Shown here in pieces: positions 43,743-54,055 of a DNA stretch of 64,000 bases; the first letter of the stretch is position 1; each line of letters opens with the position of its first letter. The notes beneath the pieces were generated by a model. The model was not told where the DNA came from. It did no database searches and saw only the letters and a program-made list of their open reading frames with translations. The position numbers and the translations under genes are program-made. Source of the DNA: Bacteroidota bacterium (lineage in GTDB: Bacteria > Bacteroidota > Bacteroidia > Chitinophagales > Chitinophagaceae); contig JAFDXO010000195.1 in NCBI GenBank assembly GCA_018267925.1, positions 124,001 to 188,000 of the forward strand. The letters are read 5' to 3'.

Positions 43743-45818
43743 TCATTTGAAAACAAATGCACCATCCAATAGGGTGAAATGAGCTGGAATTTGCAAAGTT
43801 TGACAATTAGCTTTCCATTGTTCCATAATATTTCTCTTTTGTGATCCAGTTACAACCAGTTGATTAAAACGAAATATTTTTTGTAAAGTTTCTCCTTCAA
43901 AACGCTTTACAGGAAAGGCTATCACCACTATGTCAAATTGTGCAAACGAAGCAGTATCGAACTGAATAGCCCGATCTAAAATCAAGATTTTCTTACCTTG
44001 AAATCGAAAGACATTTCCCAAAATGGATTTTCCACTTTTCCAATTTCCGGTTGCTATATGATTTTCTTTTGTTGCAAAATCAATTTCCGGCTTTATAGAA
44101 CCATTATTTAATAAAGGGAAATAGTATCCATTCGACAAGAATTCTGCGTAAGAGTTTCGGTTGATATTATACACTACAAATTGTGGCTGATGGATAGAAT
44201 TCCATCTGTTAACGGTCATAAGCATTAACAGAATAGCAGTGGCAGAAATGGCTATGGTCAAGCCTTTCCGCCTATTTTGCAACCAAAATAATGACATTCC
44301 GATAACGAACCCATATACACATAACAAGGATGGAAACGATAAAAACAAATTGCTGAAAGCCTTAGGATTTAGTGATTGCAGGAAAACAATGGTGCTATTA
44401 AAAACCTTGACTAAAAAGGTAAGTATAATAGCCATTAAACCGGCAATTGAAGAAAAATAACTCAGAAAAATAATCAACATTGAGCCTATCAGCACTACGC
44501 CCATACACAAATAAGCTAAAATATTAGCAATCAAAAAAGTAAGCGGAAAGGTGTGGAAATAGTAAATCACTAAAGGGGCAATTAATATTTCAGCAGCTAA
44601 ACTTGCCGATGCAGCTTCCCATAATTTTTGCAAATAAACATTTGGAGCAACAACAAGTCGGGATAGCTTTTTATAAAATAAAATGAGTGAAAGTACTGCC
44701 AGAAAAGACAATTGAAACCCTACCGAAAACAGCCACATAGGCTCATACAGCAGCATAAAAAAAGCTGTTGCAAATAGTAAATTCAAGGGTTGCTTGTCTT
44801 GTCGAAAAATCAAACCTATTCCTACCAAACAAAACATGATTGCCGCTCGAATAGCAGAGGTCGGCGCACCGGCAACAGCTACATACAAGCACACAAATGG
44901 AATGGCTATCAGGTACTTGATAGCTTCGTATTTTCTGCCACGTAAAAAGAAAAGAAGGGTAGCAATAATTTGAAAAAACAAAATGACATGAGAACCGGAA
45001 ATAGCTACAACATGGATGATGCCGGTGTCCACATAACTTTGCCTGAGTTCGGTGTCAAAGTTTACTTCATCGCCAAGTAGCATAGCTTGCATCAGCCCTA
45101 AAGTAGATTTATCAGTTACAAAATGCTCCAGTGTTTGCATTGAATAAGTATGAACTCGATCAATCAGTGAGGGTGTGTGAACTGATTGATGTACCAAACT
45201 AATGTCAGCAGCAGATAAAAAAGCTTGATGATAAATTCCGTTTTTTTCACAAAATGCACGATAGTCGAACGCGAATGGGTTTCCAGAATTTGTGATAGGC
45301 TTCCATTTGTTTGGAATCATTATTTCATCTCCCTTTTGAATAGGGAATGAAGAATCATTTTTATACACAAATAAAAAAGCTGAACCACTTACTGACACAA
45401 CTTTTGAGCCATCGAATGCCATCAATACCTCAACTGGCAATTTCCATGTTTTCGTTTTTTGCTGTGGAGATTCAGCTACACGTACCAGAAAAGATTGAGC
45501 CTGATTCAGTGACTTTCCATACCAATTCGAATGGCTAATAGGAGATGAATACGCACAACAAAGCCATGATAGAAAAAAGAAAATTAATTGTATCCATGAA
45601 AATTGTAAAATCGGAAAATACTTACGGTTGTTAGCCCCAATAAGCATAAGAATGCCAACAAGAGCAGAACCAATGACTACACTTGTTAGGGTAAATAATG
45701 AAACGGAAGGGAGTAGTCCTTTGTCAAACAGTAAAATGGCAATTATAACGGGAACAAGCAAGCGAAAAAAAGGAGCTGTTTCCCAAAAATATGGACGTGA
45801 TGGGTTCAAGAATTGCAT
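43743..45818 (-). CDS. ComEC/Rec2 family competence membrane protein
   Basis: A 691-residue multi-pass membrane protein of the ComEC/Rec2 family, which forms the inner-membrane channel for single-stranded DNA during natural transformation. Three transmembrane segments near the N-terminus precede the DUF4131-like domain (about 60-200). The Competence core (about 230-500) contains GIIHVVAISGSHVILF and PTSAIRAAIMFCLVGIGLIF. The C-terminal ~150 residues are weakly conserved and lack the HxHxDH metal site of the beta-lactamase domain found in long ComEC proteins; this is common in Bacteroidota. No comEA or comF nearby. Confidence 0.85.
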   Translation of the reverse strand: MQFLNPSRPYFWETAPFFRLLVPVIIAILLFDKGLLPSVSLFTLTSVVIGSALVGILMLIGANNRKYFPILQFSWIQLIFFFLSWLCCAYSSPISHSNWYGKSLNQAQSFLVRVAESPQQKTKTWKLPVEVLMAFDGSKVVSVSGSAFLFVYKNDSSFPIQKGDEIMIPNKWKPITNSGNPFAFDYRAFCEKNGIYHQAFLSAADISLVHQSVHTPSLIDRVHTYSMQTLEHFVTDKSTLGLMQAMLLGDEVNFDTELRQSYVDTGIIHVVAISGSHVILFFQIIATLLFFLRGRKYEAIKYLIAIPFVCLYVAVAGAPTSAIRAAIMFCLVGIGLIFRQDKQPLNLLFATAFFMLLYEPMWLFSVGFQLSFLAVLSLILFYKKLSRLVVAPNVYLQKLWEAASASLAAEILIAPLVIYYFHTFPLTFLIANILAYLCMGVVLIGSMLIIFLSYFSSIAGLMAIILTFLVKVFNSTIVFLQSLNPKAFSNLFLSFPSLLCVYGFVIGMSLFWLQNRRKGLTIAISATAILLMLMTVNRWNSIHQPQFVVYNINRNSYAEFLSNGYYFPLLNNGSIKPEIDFATKENHIATGNWKSGKSILGNVFRFQGKKILILDRAIQFDTASFAQFDIVVIAFPVKRFEGETLQKIFRFNQLVVTGSQKRNIMEQWKANCQTLQIPAHFTLLDGAFVFK

Positions 45819-45994
45819 AGAATTATGCTTGAGCTGAAAAGATAAACAAAGGTTTCAATAATAAGAAATGGTAGGTAGCAAGCTATTCATTCATAACACT
45901 GGATGTTTATGGAGGTATGTTAGAAGTTGTGTGTATCTTTTACAGAAGTTATTATCTTAGTGTTTCCCACTCGCCCCACTAACGTTCTTAGCCC

Positions 45995-47911
45995 ATGCGT
46001 CAATATGCTTTGATTGTTTTTTGTTGTCTTTTAAATATTGTCTTGAAGGGGCAAACACCACGGCTTGACCACTTACGAAATCAAATCTTACTGACACAAG
46101 AACCATCTCAAAAAAGTTTACTGATTCGAGATCTTTTATCATACTATCGCTCATTAAGTAATGACACGTTATGGCACTATTGTGCTATGTTGCGCCAAAT
46201 AGGTGGTACGGATTTAGAAAACAGGCTTACAAGTGAATTATATCGGGTTTATTATTTTTCTCGAGTCGAAAAACCGGATAGTGCTCATCAAATCATAAGA
46301 CAAAATCTCTCTCTTGCACGACCTTTAACTAACAAAAGTCTATACCTTCACTTTTCCTATCTTGATGGATATCTTCTTACCAAAAACAGTGCATACAAGG
46401 ATGCGGTAAAATCCTTTTTGAATACACTTCGATTATCTGAAGCCTATAAGGATACCAATATGCAAGTGCGCTGTTTGAATGGAGTTGGTTGGGCTTATCT
46501 TGAAATGAACCAACCGCAAGAGTCTTTGATCTGGTTAGATAAAGCGGCACAACTGGCAGAAGGCGATCGTCGTTTAACCTTATTACCGTTAATCTATTTA
46601 AATAAATCGTCTTGCTGGGGTGCGTTATCGCAAATTGATTCTGCTCAATTCTACAATCAAAAATCAATTTATTTTTCCGAGGCTACCGATGATCTTCATA
46701 CCATGGCAAACGCATTGGCCATTCGATCAAATATTCAACTGATGCACAACAATCGAATGGGTGCTATTCAATCGGTAGAACATGCTGTGGAAATTCGGAA
46801 ACACATTGGTGATCCATATTATATTGTTTCTGACTTGACTAATTTGGCTGATGCCTATTCCTATATTTCGCCGCAGAAAGCTATTGTTACGGCAACAGAG
46901 GCAGCTGATTTAGCAAGAAAAAGTAACCTTAAAACTAAGCTTGCAGCTGCCAATATTATGCTTGCTCAGGTAAACATGTTAGCTGGAAAATATAAAGACG
47001 CTGCTACCATTTTGATGCAAACAGTGATGCTTAAAGACACGATTTATCAGCAAAACAAAGCAGAAGAGCTGGCTGAAGTGGAAGCTAAATATGACCTTGA
47101 AAAAAAAGATGCGGCAATTCAACTTCTTCAAAAGGAAAATGAGTTACAAGACATCAACCATAGAAATACCCTATTTCAAATTTTGGGAGCTTCGCTAATC
47201 ATGCTCTCTGCCATAGTCGGTTATCTTCTTTTTGCTTCTTTGCAGCGTAAAAGAAGACGGCTTGAGGAGAAAGCTGCACAAGAGAAGAGCCGTCTTCAAG
47301 AAATGATTAAAACACAAGAAGACGAAAGAAAACGAATATCGGCAGATCTTCATGACGGAGTTAGTCCTATCCTGTCTGCCATCAAACTAAACCTTAGTCA
47401 AATCAAAACACCCGAACAGGAAAGTCCTTGTCTAAACAAAGCCTTAGAGCTCATAGATATTTCCTATCAAGAGTTGCGGCAACTTTCACACCAACTCATG
47501 CCCTCAATCCTAACTAAAAAAGGACTTACACATGCTTTGCAACAAATGGCTAACGATCTGAGTACTTCAAAGCGGCTTTCTATTTGGGTATCAAGCGATC
47601 TGCCCGACCAACGCTATTCTTCAGAGATTGAGGTAAATCTGTATCGAATAGTTCAAGAATTGGTAAACAATATAGTTCGCTATGCCGAGGCTTCGGAAGT
47701 ACAAATACAAATTACACATGAAAATAAGCAATTAAATCTCATGGTGGAAGATAACGGAATGGGATTCGATGCTACCTCGCTTCAAACTGCAGTTGGCAAT
47801 GGTTGGAGCAATATCTTATCAAGACTAACTATTGTTCAAGGAAATATTGAAGTAGATACCAGAGCCAATAGGCGTGGAACAGTTGTTTTTGTTGTAGTAC
47901 CCTTGCCGTAG
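45995..47911 (+). CDS. TPR-containing sensor histidine kinase (HisKA_3)
   Basis: A 638-residue kinase. Signal peptide or N-terminal anchor (MRQYALIVFCCLLNIVLKG), then about 350 residues of tetratricopeptide-like repeats (for example NGVGWAYLEMNQPQESLIWLDKA), a transmembrane segment near 398-418 (ILGASLIMLSAIVGYLLFASL), a coiled coil, and the kinase. The H-box is ISADLHDGVSPILSAI with His453; the ATP-binding domain shows LYRIVQELVNNIVRYAEASE and DNGMGFDA. This is the NarL/FixJ-partner (HisKA_3) type, and the TPR part would sit in the periplasm. No response-regulator gene is adjacent, so the partner is encoded elsewhere. Confidence 0.88.
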   Translation: MRQYALIVFCCLLNIVLKGQTPRLDHLRNQILLTQEPSQKSLLIRDLLSYYRSLSNDTLWHYCAMLRQIGGTDLENRLTSELYRVYYFSRVEKPDSAHQIIRQNLSLARPLTNKSLYLHFSYLDGYLLTKNSAYKDAVKSFLNTLRLSEAYKDTNMQVRCLNGVGWAYLEMNQPQESLIWLDKAAQLAEGDRRLTLLPLIYLNKSSCWGALSQIDSAQFYNQKSIYFSEATDDLHTMANALAIRSNIQLMHNNRMGAIQSVEHAVEIRKHIGDPYYIVSDLTNLADAYSYISPQKAIVTATEAADLARKSNLKTKLAAANIMLAQVNMLAGKYKDAATILMQTVMLKDTIYQQNKAEELAEVEAKYDLEKKDAAIQLLQKENELQDINHRNTLFQILGASLIMLSAIVGYLLFASLQRKRRRLEEKAAQEKSRLQEMIKTQEDERKRISADLHDGVSPILSAIKLNLSQIKTPEQESPCLNKALELIDISYQELRQLSHQLMPSILTKKGLTHALQQMANDLSTSKRLSIWVSSDLPDQRYSSEIEVNLYRIVQELVNNIVRYAEASEVQIQITHENKQLNLMVEDNGMGFDATSLQTAVGNGWSNILSRLTIVQGNIEVDTRANRRGTVVFVVVPLP

Positions 47912-47942
47912 ATAGCACCACCTATTAGCCTAATATGCCCTA

Positions 47943-48213
47943 CTGCTTCAGGATACTCAAAATGGCGATAGGAACAGATCCAAAAATCAAATCCCACAAA
48001 ACTGAACTTACCCCAAACCCTTTTTCTTCTTCTTTATAATGATGCAAATGATGGTTTCGCCATAAGGTTTTTAAAAAACGAGGTGTTGAAAAAGCATGAA
48101 TAGCAGAAGTGTATGGATCCGTAAAAAATATGGCCAAAATCAAAACCGGAGAAGAAAGCCAATGCAAACTACCTCATCAAAAAATACATACTTACAGAAA
48201 GCAAATAGAGCTA
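47943..48213 (-). pseudogene. Decayed 3' fragment of the fatty-acid-hydroxylase-like gene
   Basis: This ~270-bp stretch aligns closely to the 3' end of the intact gene at 54638-55270; the segments TLWRNHHLHHYKEEEKGFG and SSVLWDLIFGSV are identical or nearly so. It is broken by an in-frame stop at 48169-48171 (TAG where the intact gene has Trp in MGWFALAF), a one-base deletion near 48208 and a 10-bp deletion near the 3' end that destroys the last residues. The 5' two thirds are missing. It is in direct orientation to the intact copy 6.7 kb away and marks the left edge of the efflux island. Confidence 0.85.
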
Positions 48214-48323
48214 CAATAAAAGTTGAGCAATAGAAAAAAAACGTACTAAAAATGTGTTTGTAACAAAAGTTACCAAGTAAACGATAGGGCGGAAATAATT
48301 TCGCCGCCTAATTTTTTGCAAAA

Positions 48324-49637
48324 ATGCACATAAAAAATTTATTTTTATTGACCACAGGTATGCTGCTAACAGCAACTTCCTTCAGTCAGCAAACCATCCC
48401 TATTTCTAAGCCGGCATTACTGCAAAAGCTGGCAAACCAAAACCTGCAAGTTCAGATAGCTGAAAAAAACTATGAAGCAGCTAAGGCAGACTATCAGCAA
48501 TCCAATGCCGTTTTCCTTCCCAACATCAATATGAGTTATACGGGTATTACCACCACTAATCCTCTTATGGCTTTTGGCTCTAAACTCAATCAGGCAATCA
48601 TCACACAAGCCGATTTTAATCCGAGCCTACTTAATAATCCCGACAGAACAAATAATTACGCTACCCTGTTCGAAATTCAGCAGCCACTTTTAAATGCTGA
48701 CGGATTGTATGCAAGAAAAGCTGCCAAAGCAAAAATGCAAGCAGCACAATTTCAAAAATCAAGAACAAAAGAATATTTGGAATTTGAATTAAGTAAAGCT
48801 TATATGCAACTTCAACTGGCATACAAAGCTGTAACCGTACTTTCAAAAGCAGATTCAACAGGGAAAGCTAATCTGAAGCTCGTAGAAAACTATTTTAAAC
48901 AAGGGTTGGTTCAAAAAACAGACTTACTTCATGTGCAGGTTCATGTAAGCGATATTGCCAACCAATTGTTTCGTGCTACGTCCAATGTCAGGAATGCTTC
49001 TGATTACTTGGCATTTCTAATTAACGAAGAACAGAATGGAATTACCTATCAACCTACCGAACAGCTTGAGCAAATAACAGATAATTATATTTCCAACAGC
49101 CGATTACCTGAAAACCGTAAAGACATATTGGCTATAAATAAAGCCAAAGAAGCCTACCAAAGCATGTATAGATCTAATCAAATGAGTCTGATGCCTAGAT
49201 TGAACGCATTTGGTAATTATCAACTTTATGATAAAGAATTCTTAGGCATGAAAGCCAATGGCTACCTGATAGGTGCTCAATTATCATGGAATATTTTCGA
49301 TGGTTACAAATCCTTTGGTAAAATCAACAAAGCAAAAGCAGATTATGAAAAAGCAATCGCCGAAACTGAACAATATGAAAAGCAAAGTCAAATGGAAGTG
49401 CAGATAGCTGCCAGGCAGTTTGCAGATGCCGATAAAAATCTAAGTCTATCAAAAATTGCATGGAAACAAGCGCAGGAGGCCTACCGAATCCTTCAAAACA
49501 GATATACACAAGGACTGGAAAAAACCACCGACTTATTACAATCTGAAACACTTATGCTACAAAAAGAACTGGAACATGTAAAGGCAATATTTGAATACAA
49601 TACTTCATTTGAATACAATCAATTTCTAAATAAATAA
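48324..49637 (+). CDS. TolC family outer-membrane efflux protein
   Basis: A 437-residue outer-membrane channel component of a tripartite efflux pump. Signal peptide ends at TATSFSQQ (~residue 22). Two OEP domains of long helices follow, with the typical QNLQVQIAEKNYEAAKADYQQSNAVFLPNI, and GYLIGAQLSWNIFDGYKSFGKINKAKADYEK in the second. It lacks an N-terminal lipobox Cys, so it is not a lipoprotein. First gene of an operon: the adaptor starts 27 bp after its stop and the permease 27 bp after that. Upstream, TAATTTTTTG is close to a -7 element. Confidence 0.9.
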   Translation: MHIKNLFLLTTGMLLTATSFSQQTIPISKPALLQKLANQNLQVQIAEKNYEAAKADYQQSNAVFLPNINMSYTGITTTNPLMAFGSKLNQAIITQADFNPSLLNNPDRTNNYATLFEIQQPLLNADGLYARKAAKAKMQAAQFQKSRTKEYLEFELSKAYMQLQLAYKAVTVLSKADSTGKANLKLVENYFKQGLVQKTDLLHVQVHVSDIANQLFRATSNVRNASDYLAFLINEEQNGITYQPTEQLEQITDNYISNSRLPENRKDILAINKAKEAYQSMYRSNQMSLMPRLNAFGNYQLYDKEFLGMKANGYLIGAQLSWNIFDGYKSFGKINKAKADYEKAIAETEQYEKQSQMEVQIAARQFADADKNLSLSKIAWKQAQEAYRILQNRYTQGLEKTTDLLQSETLMLQKELEHVKAIFEYNTSFEYNQFLNK

Positions 49638-49664
49638 ACAAATATAAAAATAACGACCACATAG

Positions 49665-50756
49665 ATGAATTATACATTTTCAATTCCCACGATAGTTGCA
49701 TTAGCACTACTTTTAAGTGCCTGTGGTGCTGATAAGAAAAAACTGCAACCCGATGCACCAGCTGTAACCGTAACGCTTGGTGGAACAAAAGCCGATAATA
49801 CGTCAACAACCATTACCGCCAGTGGCAAGATAGAGGCAGAAAACAGCGCAAACCTTAGTACCCGCATGATGGGCTTTGTTACCAAAGTACATGTGAAAGT
49901 GGGACAAAAAGTAGATGCAGGCCAGCTGTTAGTAAGTGTGAACAACAGCGACTTGCAAGCTAAAAAAGCACAAGTGGAAGCCTCTATTTTGCAAGCTAAA
50001 GCTGCTTACACAAGTGCTAAAAAGGATTACGACCGTTTTGTTGTTCTGTTTAGCCAGCAAAGTGCCAGTCAAAAAGAGCTGGATGATATGACAACTCGCT
50101 ATGAAATGGCAAAAGCTGCGCTGGAAGGAGCCCGACAAATGCGCAACGAAGTGCAGGCACAGTTTAAATATTCAAATATTTCTGCTCCTTTTGCAGGCAC
50201 AGTTACCAATACTTTTATTAAAGAAGGTGATATGGCCAACCCCGGAATGCCGCTAATAAGCCTTGAAGGCACCTCACATTTTCAGGTTTCGGCTATGGTT
50301 CCCGAATCAGAAATTACACACATTAAAAACGACATGCCGGTAAAAGTGCTTGTAAAGTCAAGCAATGAAGAATTGGAAGGCAAAGTGACGGAAGTAAGTA
50401 CTTCAGCCAAAAACACAGGCGGACAATACCTCGTAAAAATCAATCTTAAAAACCAGGATAACAAAGTGCTTTCAGGCATGTTTGTCAATGTTCAGTTTCC
50501 CATAGCAAAAGAAAAGAACACAGTAGTAAATGACGAAGAACATGTAATGGTTCCCGAATCTTGTCTGGTACATCAGGGTCAACTAACAGGCATTTATACT
50601 GTAAGTGCCAACAATACTGCCATTCTCAGATGGGTAAGATTAGGTAAATCATCAGGCGATCACGTAATGGTATTATCGGGTTTGAATGCCAATGAGCCAT
50701 ATATTCTTTCGGCAGACGGCAAATTATTTAACGGCGTGAAAGTAAATATTAAATAA
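49665..50756 (+). CDS. RND efflux periplasmic adaptor (membrane fusion protein)
   Basis: A 363-residue HlyD/AcrA-like adaptor joining the RND permease to TolC. The lipobox LSAC (Cys ~20, followed by GADKKK) indicates a lipoprotein. The lipoyl/barrel-sandwich halves are around STRMMGFVTKVHVKVGQKVDAGQLL (about 63-87) and SNISAPFAGTVTNTFIKEGD (about 167-186). A helical hairpin lies between them (about 95-160), and beta-barrel and membrane-proximal domains follow. No heavy-metal His/Met-rich extension is visible, so a metal substrate is not indicated. Confidence 0.9.
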   Translation: MNYTFSIPTIVALALLLSACGADKKKLQPDAPAVTVTLGGTKADNTSTTITASGKIEAENSANLSTRMMGFVTKVHVKVGQKVDAGQLLVSVNNSDLQAKKAQVEASILQAKAAYTSAKKDYDRFVVLFSQQSASQKELDDMTTRYEMAKAALEGARQMRNEVQAQFKYSNISAPFAGTVTNTFIKEGDMANPGMPLISLEGTSHFQVSAMVPESEITHIKNDMPVKVLVKSSNEELEGKVTEVSTSAKNTGGQYLVKINLKNQDNKVLSGMFVNVQFPIAKEKNTVVNDEEHVMVPESCLVHQGQLTGIYTVSANNTAILRWVRLGKSSGDHVMVLSGLNANEPYILSADGKLFNGVKVNIK

Positions 50757-50783
50757 CCCTAAAATTCAATAACAACTTTCATT

Positions 50784-53700
50784 ATGCAAGAAGGAATATC
50801 GGGTAAACTGGCCCATGTTTTCATTAACTCAAAGCTCACCGTTTTGCTCATGGTGGCATTGATGATAATCGGTATTTATAGTTCGTTTTTAATACCCAGA
50901 GAAGAAGAACCACAAATCAATGTGCCGATGGCAGATGTGATGGTGGGATATCCGGGTGCAAATCCTACCGAAGTCGAGAGTAGGGTCGTAAAACCACTCG
51001 AAAAAATCATTTCCAATATCAAAGGGGTAGAACATGTGCATAGTATGGCAATGAATGGTCAAGCTATGATTATTGTTCAGTTTTATGTAGGACAGGATAT
51101 TGAACGCTCGTATGTAAAACTATACGATGAATTACAGAAACATGAAAACATGTTTCCGCAAGGGGTTTATAAACCGGTTGTCAAAACCCGTTCGATAGAC
51201 GACGTGCCGATGCTCGGACTCACGCTGTGGAGCAAAAACCTTAATGACTTTGAAATCCGTCAGATAGCCGAGGAGGTAACTTCTGAAATTGAAAAAGTAA
51301 AAGACGTAGCCATTACCAAAGAAATTGGCGGTAGAAACAGAGTACTGAAAGTAGTGCTTGACAAGGATAAAATGGCAGAAAACGGCATAGATGCTTTAAG
51401 CATTATGCAGATGATTCAGTCCAATAACAGTAGTTCACAATCAGGTACTTTTGTTAATAATGACAAGGAATACTTAGTTACTACCGGTCAGTTTCTGCAA
51501 TCGTCCGAAGATGTTGAAAATCTGATAGTAGGTGTAAACGCTAATATGCCGGTTTATCTGAAACAGGTTGCCAGAATAGAAGATGGACCAGCAACACCTG
51601 CCAATTATGTTTCATTTGGATATGGCAAAGCCAATGAACTTTTTAATCACTCTAAAGGGGAATTTCCTGCAGTTACCATTTCTGTTGGTAAGGTAAAAGG
51701 TGCGGATGCTATGAAAATATCCGAAAAGATATTAGCCCGAATAGAACAACTCAAGAAAACCATCATTCCCAATGATGTTCATGTGGAAGTAACTCGCAAC
51801 TATGGTGAAACCGCCTCGGATAAAGTAGGTGAATTGCTTATGCATTTGGGAATAGCCATTATTGCCGTTACCTTTCTGGTGGTGCTGGCAATGGGCTGGC
51901 GTGGTGGTCTTGTCGTTTTCTTTTCAGTGCCGCTCACTTTTGCGCTTACCTTGTTTGCCTATTATTTATTAGGATATACCCTAAATCGCATAACACTTTT
52001 TGCGCTGGTTTTTGTGGTGGGTATCGTTGTGGACGATAGTATCATTATTGCCGAAAATATGCACCGGCACTTCAAGATGAAAAGACTACCCTTCAAGCAG
52101 GCTGCTATTTATGCCATCAATGAAGTGGGCAACCCTACTATTCTTGCCACCTTTACGGTCATTGCAGCAATCTTGCCCATGGCTTTCGTTTCAGGAATGA
52201 TGGGACCATATATGAGTCCTATGCCTATTGGTGCTTCAATAGCCATGATGCTCTCGTTGTTTGTAGCACTAACCGTAACCCCTTATCTCGGTTATCATCT
52301 GCTTCAGGAAAAAGAAGAACAGGAAAACAAGGCAGCCCATGGACTGGAAACAAGTCGGGTATATAAAATATATGCCATGCTGGAAGGTCCTTTATTGAAT
52401 AGCAGTAAGAAAAGAAGATTACTTGTGGGTTTAACCGTTTTGATGCTGATAGGTTCGGTTATGATGTTCTTTACCAAGTCGGTTGCAGTCAAAATGCTTC
52501 CTTTTGATAATAAAAATGAATTTCAGGTAGTGATTGACATGCCTGAGGGAACTACCCTCGAAAGAACGGCAGCAGTTACCAAAGAAATTGCTCAATACAT
52601 TGCCACTATTCCCGAAGTAGTAAGTTATCAGAATTATGTGGGTACTTCGGCACCTATCACTTTCAACGGTTTGGTTCGTCACTATGACCTGCGTGGAGGC
52701 AGTAACATGGCCGATATTCAAGTTAATTTATTACACAAAGAAGATAGAAGTAATCAAAGTCATACACTTGCCAAGTTGGTACGCCCTGAGGTGCAAAAAA
52801 TAGCTAAGCGCTACGGTGCTAATGTCAAAATTATTGAAGTGCCGCCAGGCCCACCGGTTTTGTCAACTTTGGTAGCCGAAGTTTATGGCGGACCTGATTA
52901 TGAAGCGCAGATAAAAGTAGCACAACAAGTGAAGTCTATCCTGAATGCAACACCCGACATTGTAGATGTTGATTGGATGACGGAAGACCACCAGACGGAA
53001 TATAAATTGGAAGTGGACAAAGAAAAAGCTATGCTCAACGGCATTGCGCCTCAACAAATAGTAGGCAACCTTACTTATTTGCTTAAAGAATATCCGATTT
53101 CCAATCTTTATGATGAACATTCTTATGACAACGTAGGCATTGTATTGTCTTTAGATGATAAAGATAAAACCACCCTTCAGGATATTGAAAACCTGAAAAT
53201 CAAAGGAAACCGAGGGAATATGATAGCTGTGTCCGACCTGGTAAAAGTGGTAAAGGATAGCCTAAAGCATACCATCTACCGAAAAGACCAAAAAAGAGTG
53301 GTTTATGTAACCGCCGACATGGCCGGTATTTTGGAAAGCCCCGTTTATGCCATTTTAGGAATGAATGAAAAACTGCAAAAAATGTCGCTTCCCAAAGGCT
53401 ATAAAGTCAACGAACTGTATATGGATCAACCTGACAACGAGTCTGATTTTACTGTGAAATGGGATGGTGAATGGCAGATAACCTTAGAGGTATTCCGTGA
53501 TTTAGGAGTTGCATTCATGGTTGTAATCATCATCATTTATATGTTGATTGTGGGTTGGTTTCAAAACTTCAAAACTCCAGTAGTGATGATGATGGCTATA
53601 CCTTTGTCATTGATTGGTATTGTGTTTGGGCATTGGATACTCGGGGCTTATTTCACTGCTACTTCTTTTATAGGTATGATTGCGCTGGCGGGTGTCATGG

Positions 53701-53984
53701 TACGCAATTCGGTTTTGCTCATAGATTTTATCGAAATCCGCTTGCAGGAAGGAATTCCTTTAAAACAGGCAATTATTGAAGCAGGTGCCGTACGCACTAC
53801 ACCTATTTTACTTACTACGGGTGCGGTAGTTATAGGTGCAAGCATCATTTTATTCGACCCTATATTTCAGGGACTGGCTATTTCGCTGGTTTTCGGAGCT
53901 ATTGTTTCCACCCTGCTCACCTTACTTGTTGTGCCGATCATCTACTATGTAAGCGAAAGAAAAAAATGGGAAACCAAATCATAA
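50784..53984 (+). CDS. RND efflux transporter permease
   Basis: A 1066-residue inner-membrane RND pump driven by protons. It has twelve expected membrane segments with the first after LAHVFINSKLTVLLMVALM, two large periplasmic loops, and the motif GIVVDDSIIIAENMHRHF in TM4 with the Asp pair used in proton relay. The N-terminal REEEPQINVPMADVMVGYPG is typical of the AcrB-like HAE branch rather than the metal CusA branch (HME). Substrate not predictable from sequence. Third gene of the operon. A strong terminator lies 7 bp after its stop, before the two small genes. Confidence 0.92.
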   Translation: MQEGISGKLAHVFINSKLTVLLMVALMIIGIYSSFLIPREEEPQINVPMADVMVGYPGANPTEVESRVVKPLEKIISNIKGVEHVHSMAMNGQAMIIVQFYVGQDIERSYVKLYDELQKHENMFPQGVYKPVVKTRSIDDVPMLGLTLWSKNLNDFEIRQIAEEVTSEIEKVKDVAITKEIGGRNRVLKVVLDKDKMAENGIDALSIMQMIQSNNSSSQSGTFVNNDKEYLVTTGQFLQSSEDVENLIVGVNANMPVYLKQVARIEDGPATPANYVSFGYGKANELFNHSKGEFPAVTISVGKVKGADAMKISEKILARIEQLKKTIIPNDVHVEVTRNYGETASDKVGELLMHLGIAIIAVTFLVVLAMGWRGGLVVFFSVPLTFALTLFAYYLLGYTLNRITLFALVFVVGIVVDDSIIIAENMHRHFKMKRLPFKQAAIYAINEVGNPTILATFTVIAAILPMAFVSGMMGPYMSPMPIGASIAMMLSLFVALTVTPYLGYHLLQEKEEQENKAAHGLETSRVYKIYAMLEGPLLNSSKKRRLLVGLTVLMLIGSVMMFFTKSVAVKMLPFDNKNEFQVVIDMPEGTTLERTAAVTKEIAQYIATIPEVVSYQNYVGTSAPITFNGLVRHYDLRGGSNMADIQVNLLHKEDRSNQSHTLAKLVRPEVQKIAKRYGANVKIIEVPPGPPVLSTLVAEVYGGPDYEAQIKVAQQVKSILNATPDIVDVDWMTEDHQTEYKLEVDKEKAMLNGIAPQQIVGNLTYLLKEYPISNLYDEHSYDNVGIVLSLDDKDKTTLQDIENLKIKGNRGNMIAVSDLVKVVKDSLKHTIYRKDQKRVVYVTADMAGILESPVYAILGMNEKLQKMSLPKGYKVNELYMDQPDNESDFTVKWDGEWQITLEVFRDLGVAFMVVIIIIYMLIVGWFQNFKTPVVMMMAIPLSLIGIVFGHWILGAYFTATSFIGMIALAGVMVRNSVLLIDFIEIRLQEGIPLKQAIIEAGAVRTTPILLTTGAVVIGASIILFDPIFQGLAISLVFGAIVSTLLTLLVVPIIYYVSERKKWETKS

Positions 53985-53990
53985 ATCAGG

Positions 53991-54039
53991 AAAAGTGCAG
54001 GCTGCCAGACTATTCATTAAAATCTGCCTGCACTTTTTC
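53991..54039 (+). terminator. Rho-independent terminator after the RND permease
   Basis: Perfect 12-bp stem AAAAGTGCAGGC / GCCTGCACTTTT with a 23-base loop and a T run. It separates the pump genes from the 54056 gene. Confidence 0.8.
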
Positions 54040-54055
54040 ATAAACAATAAAAAAC

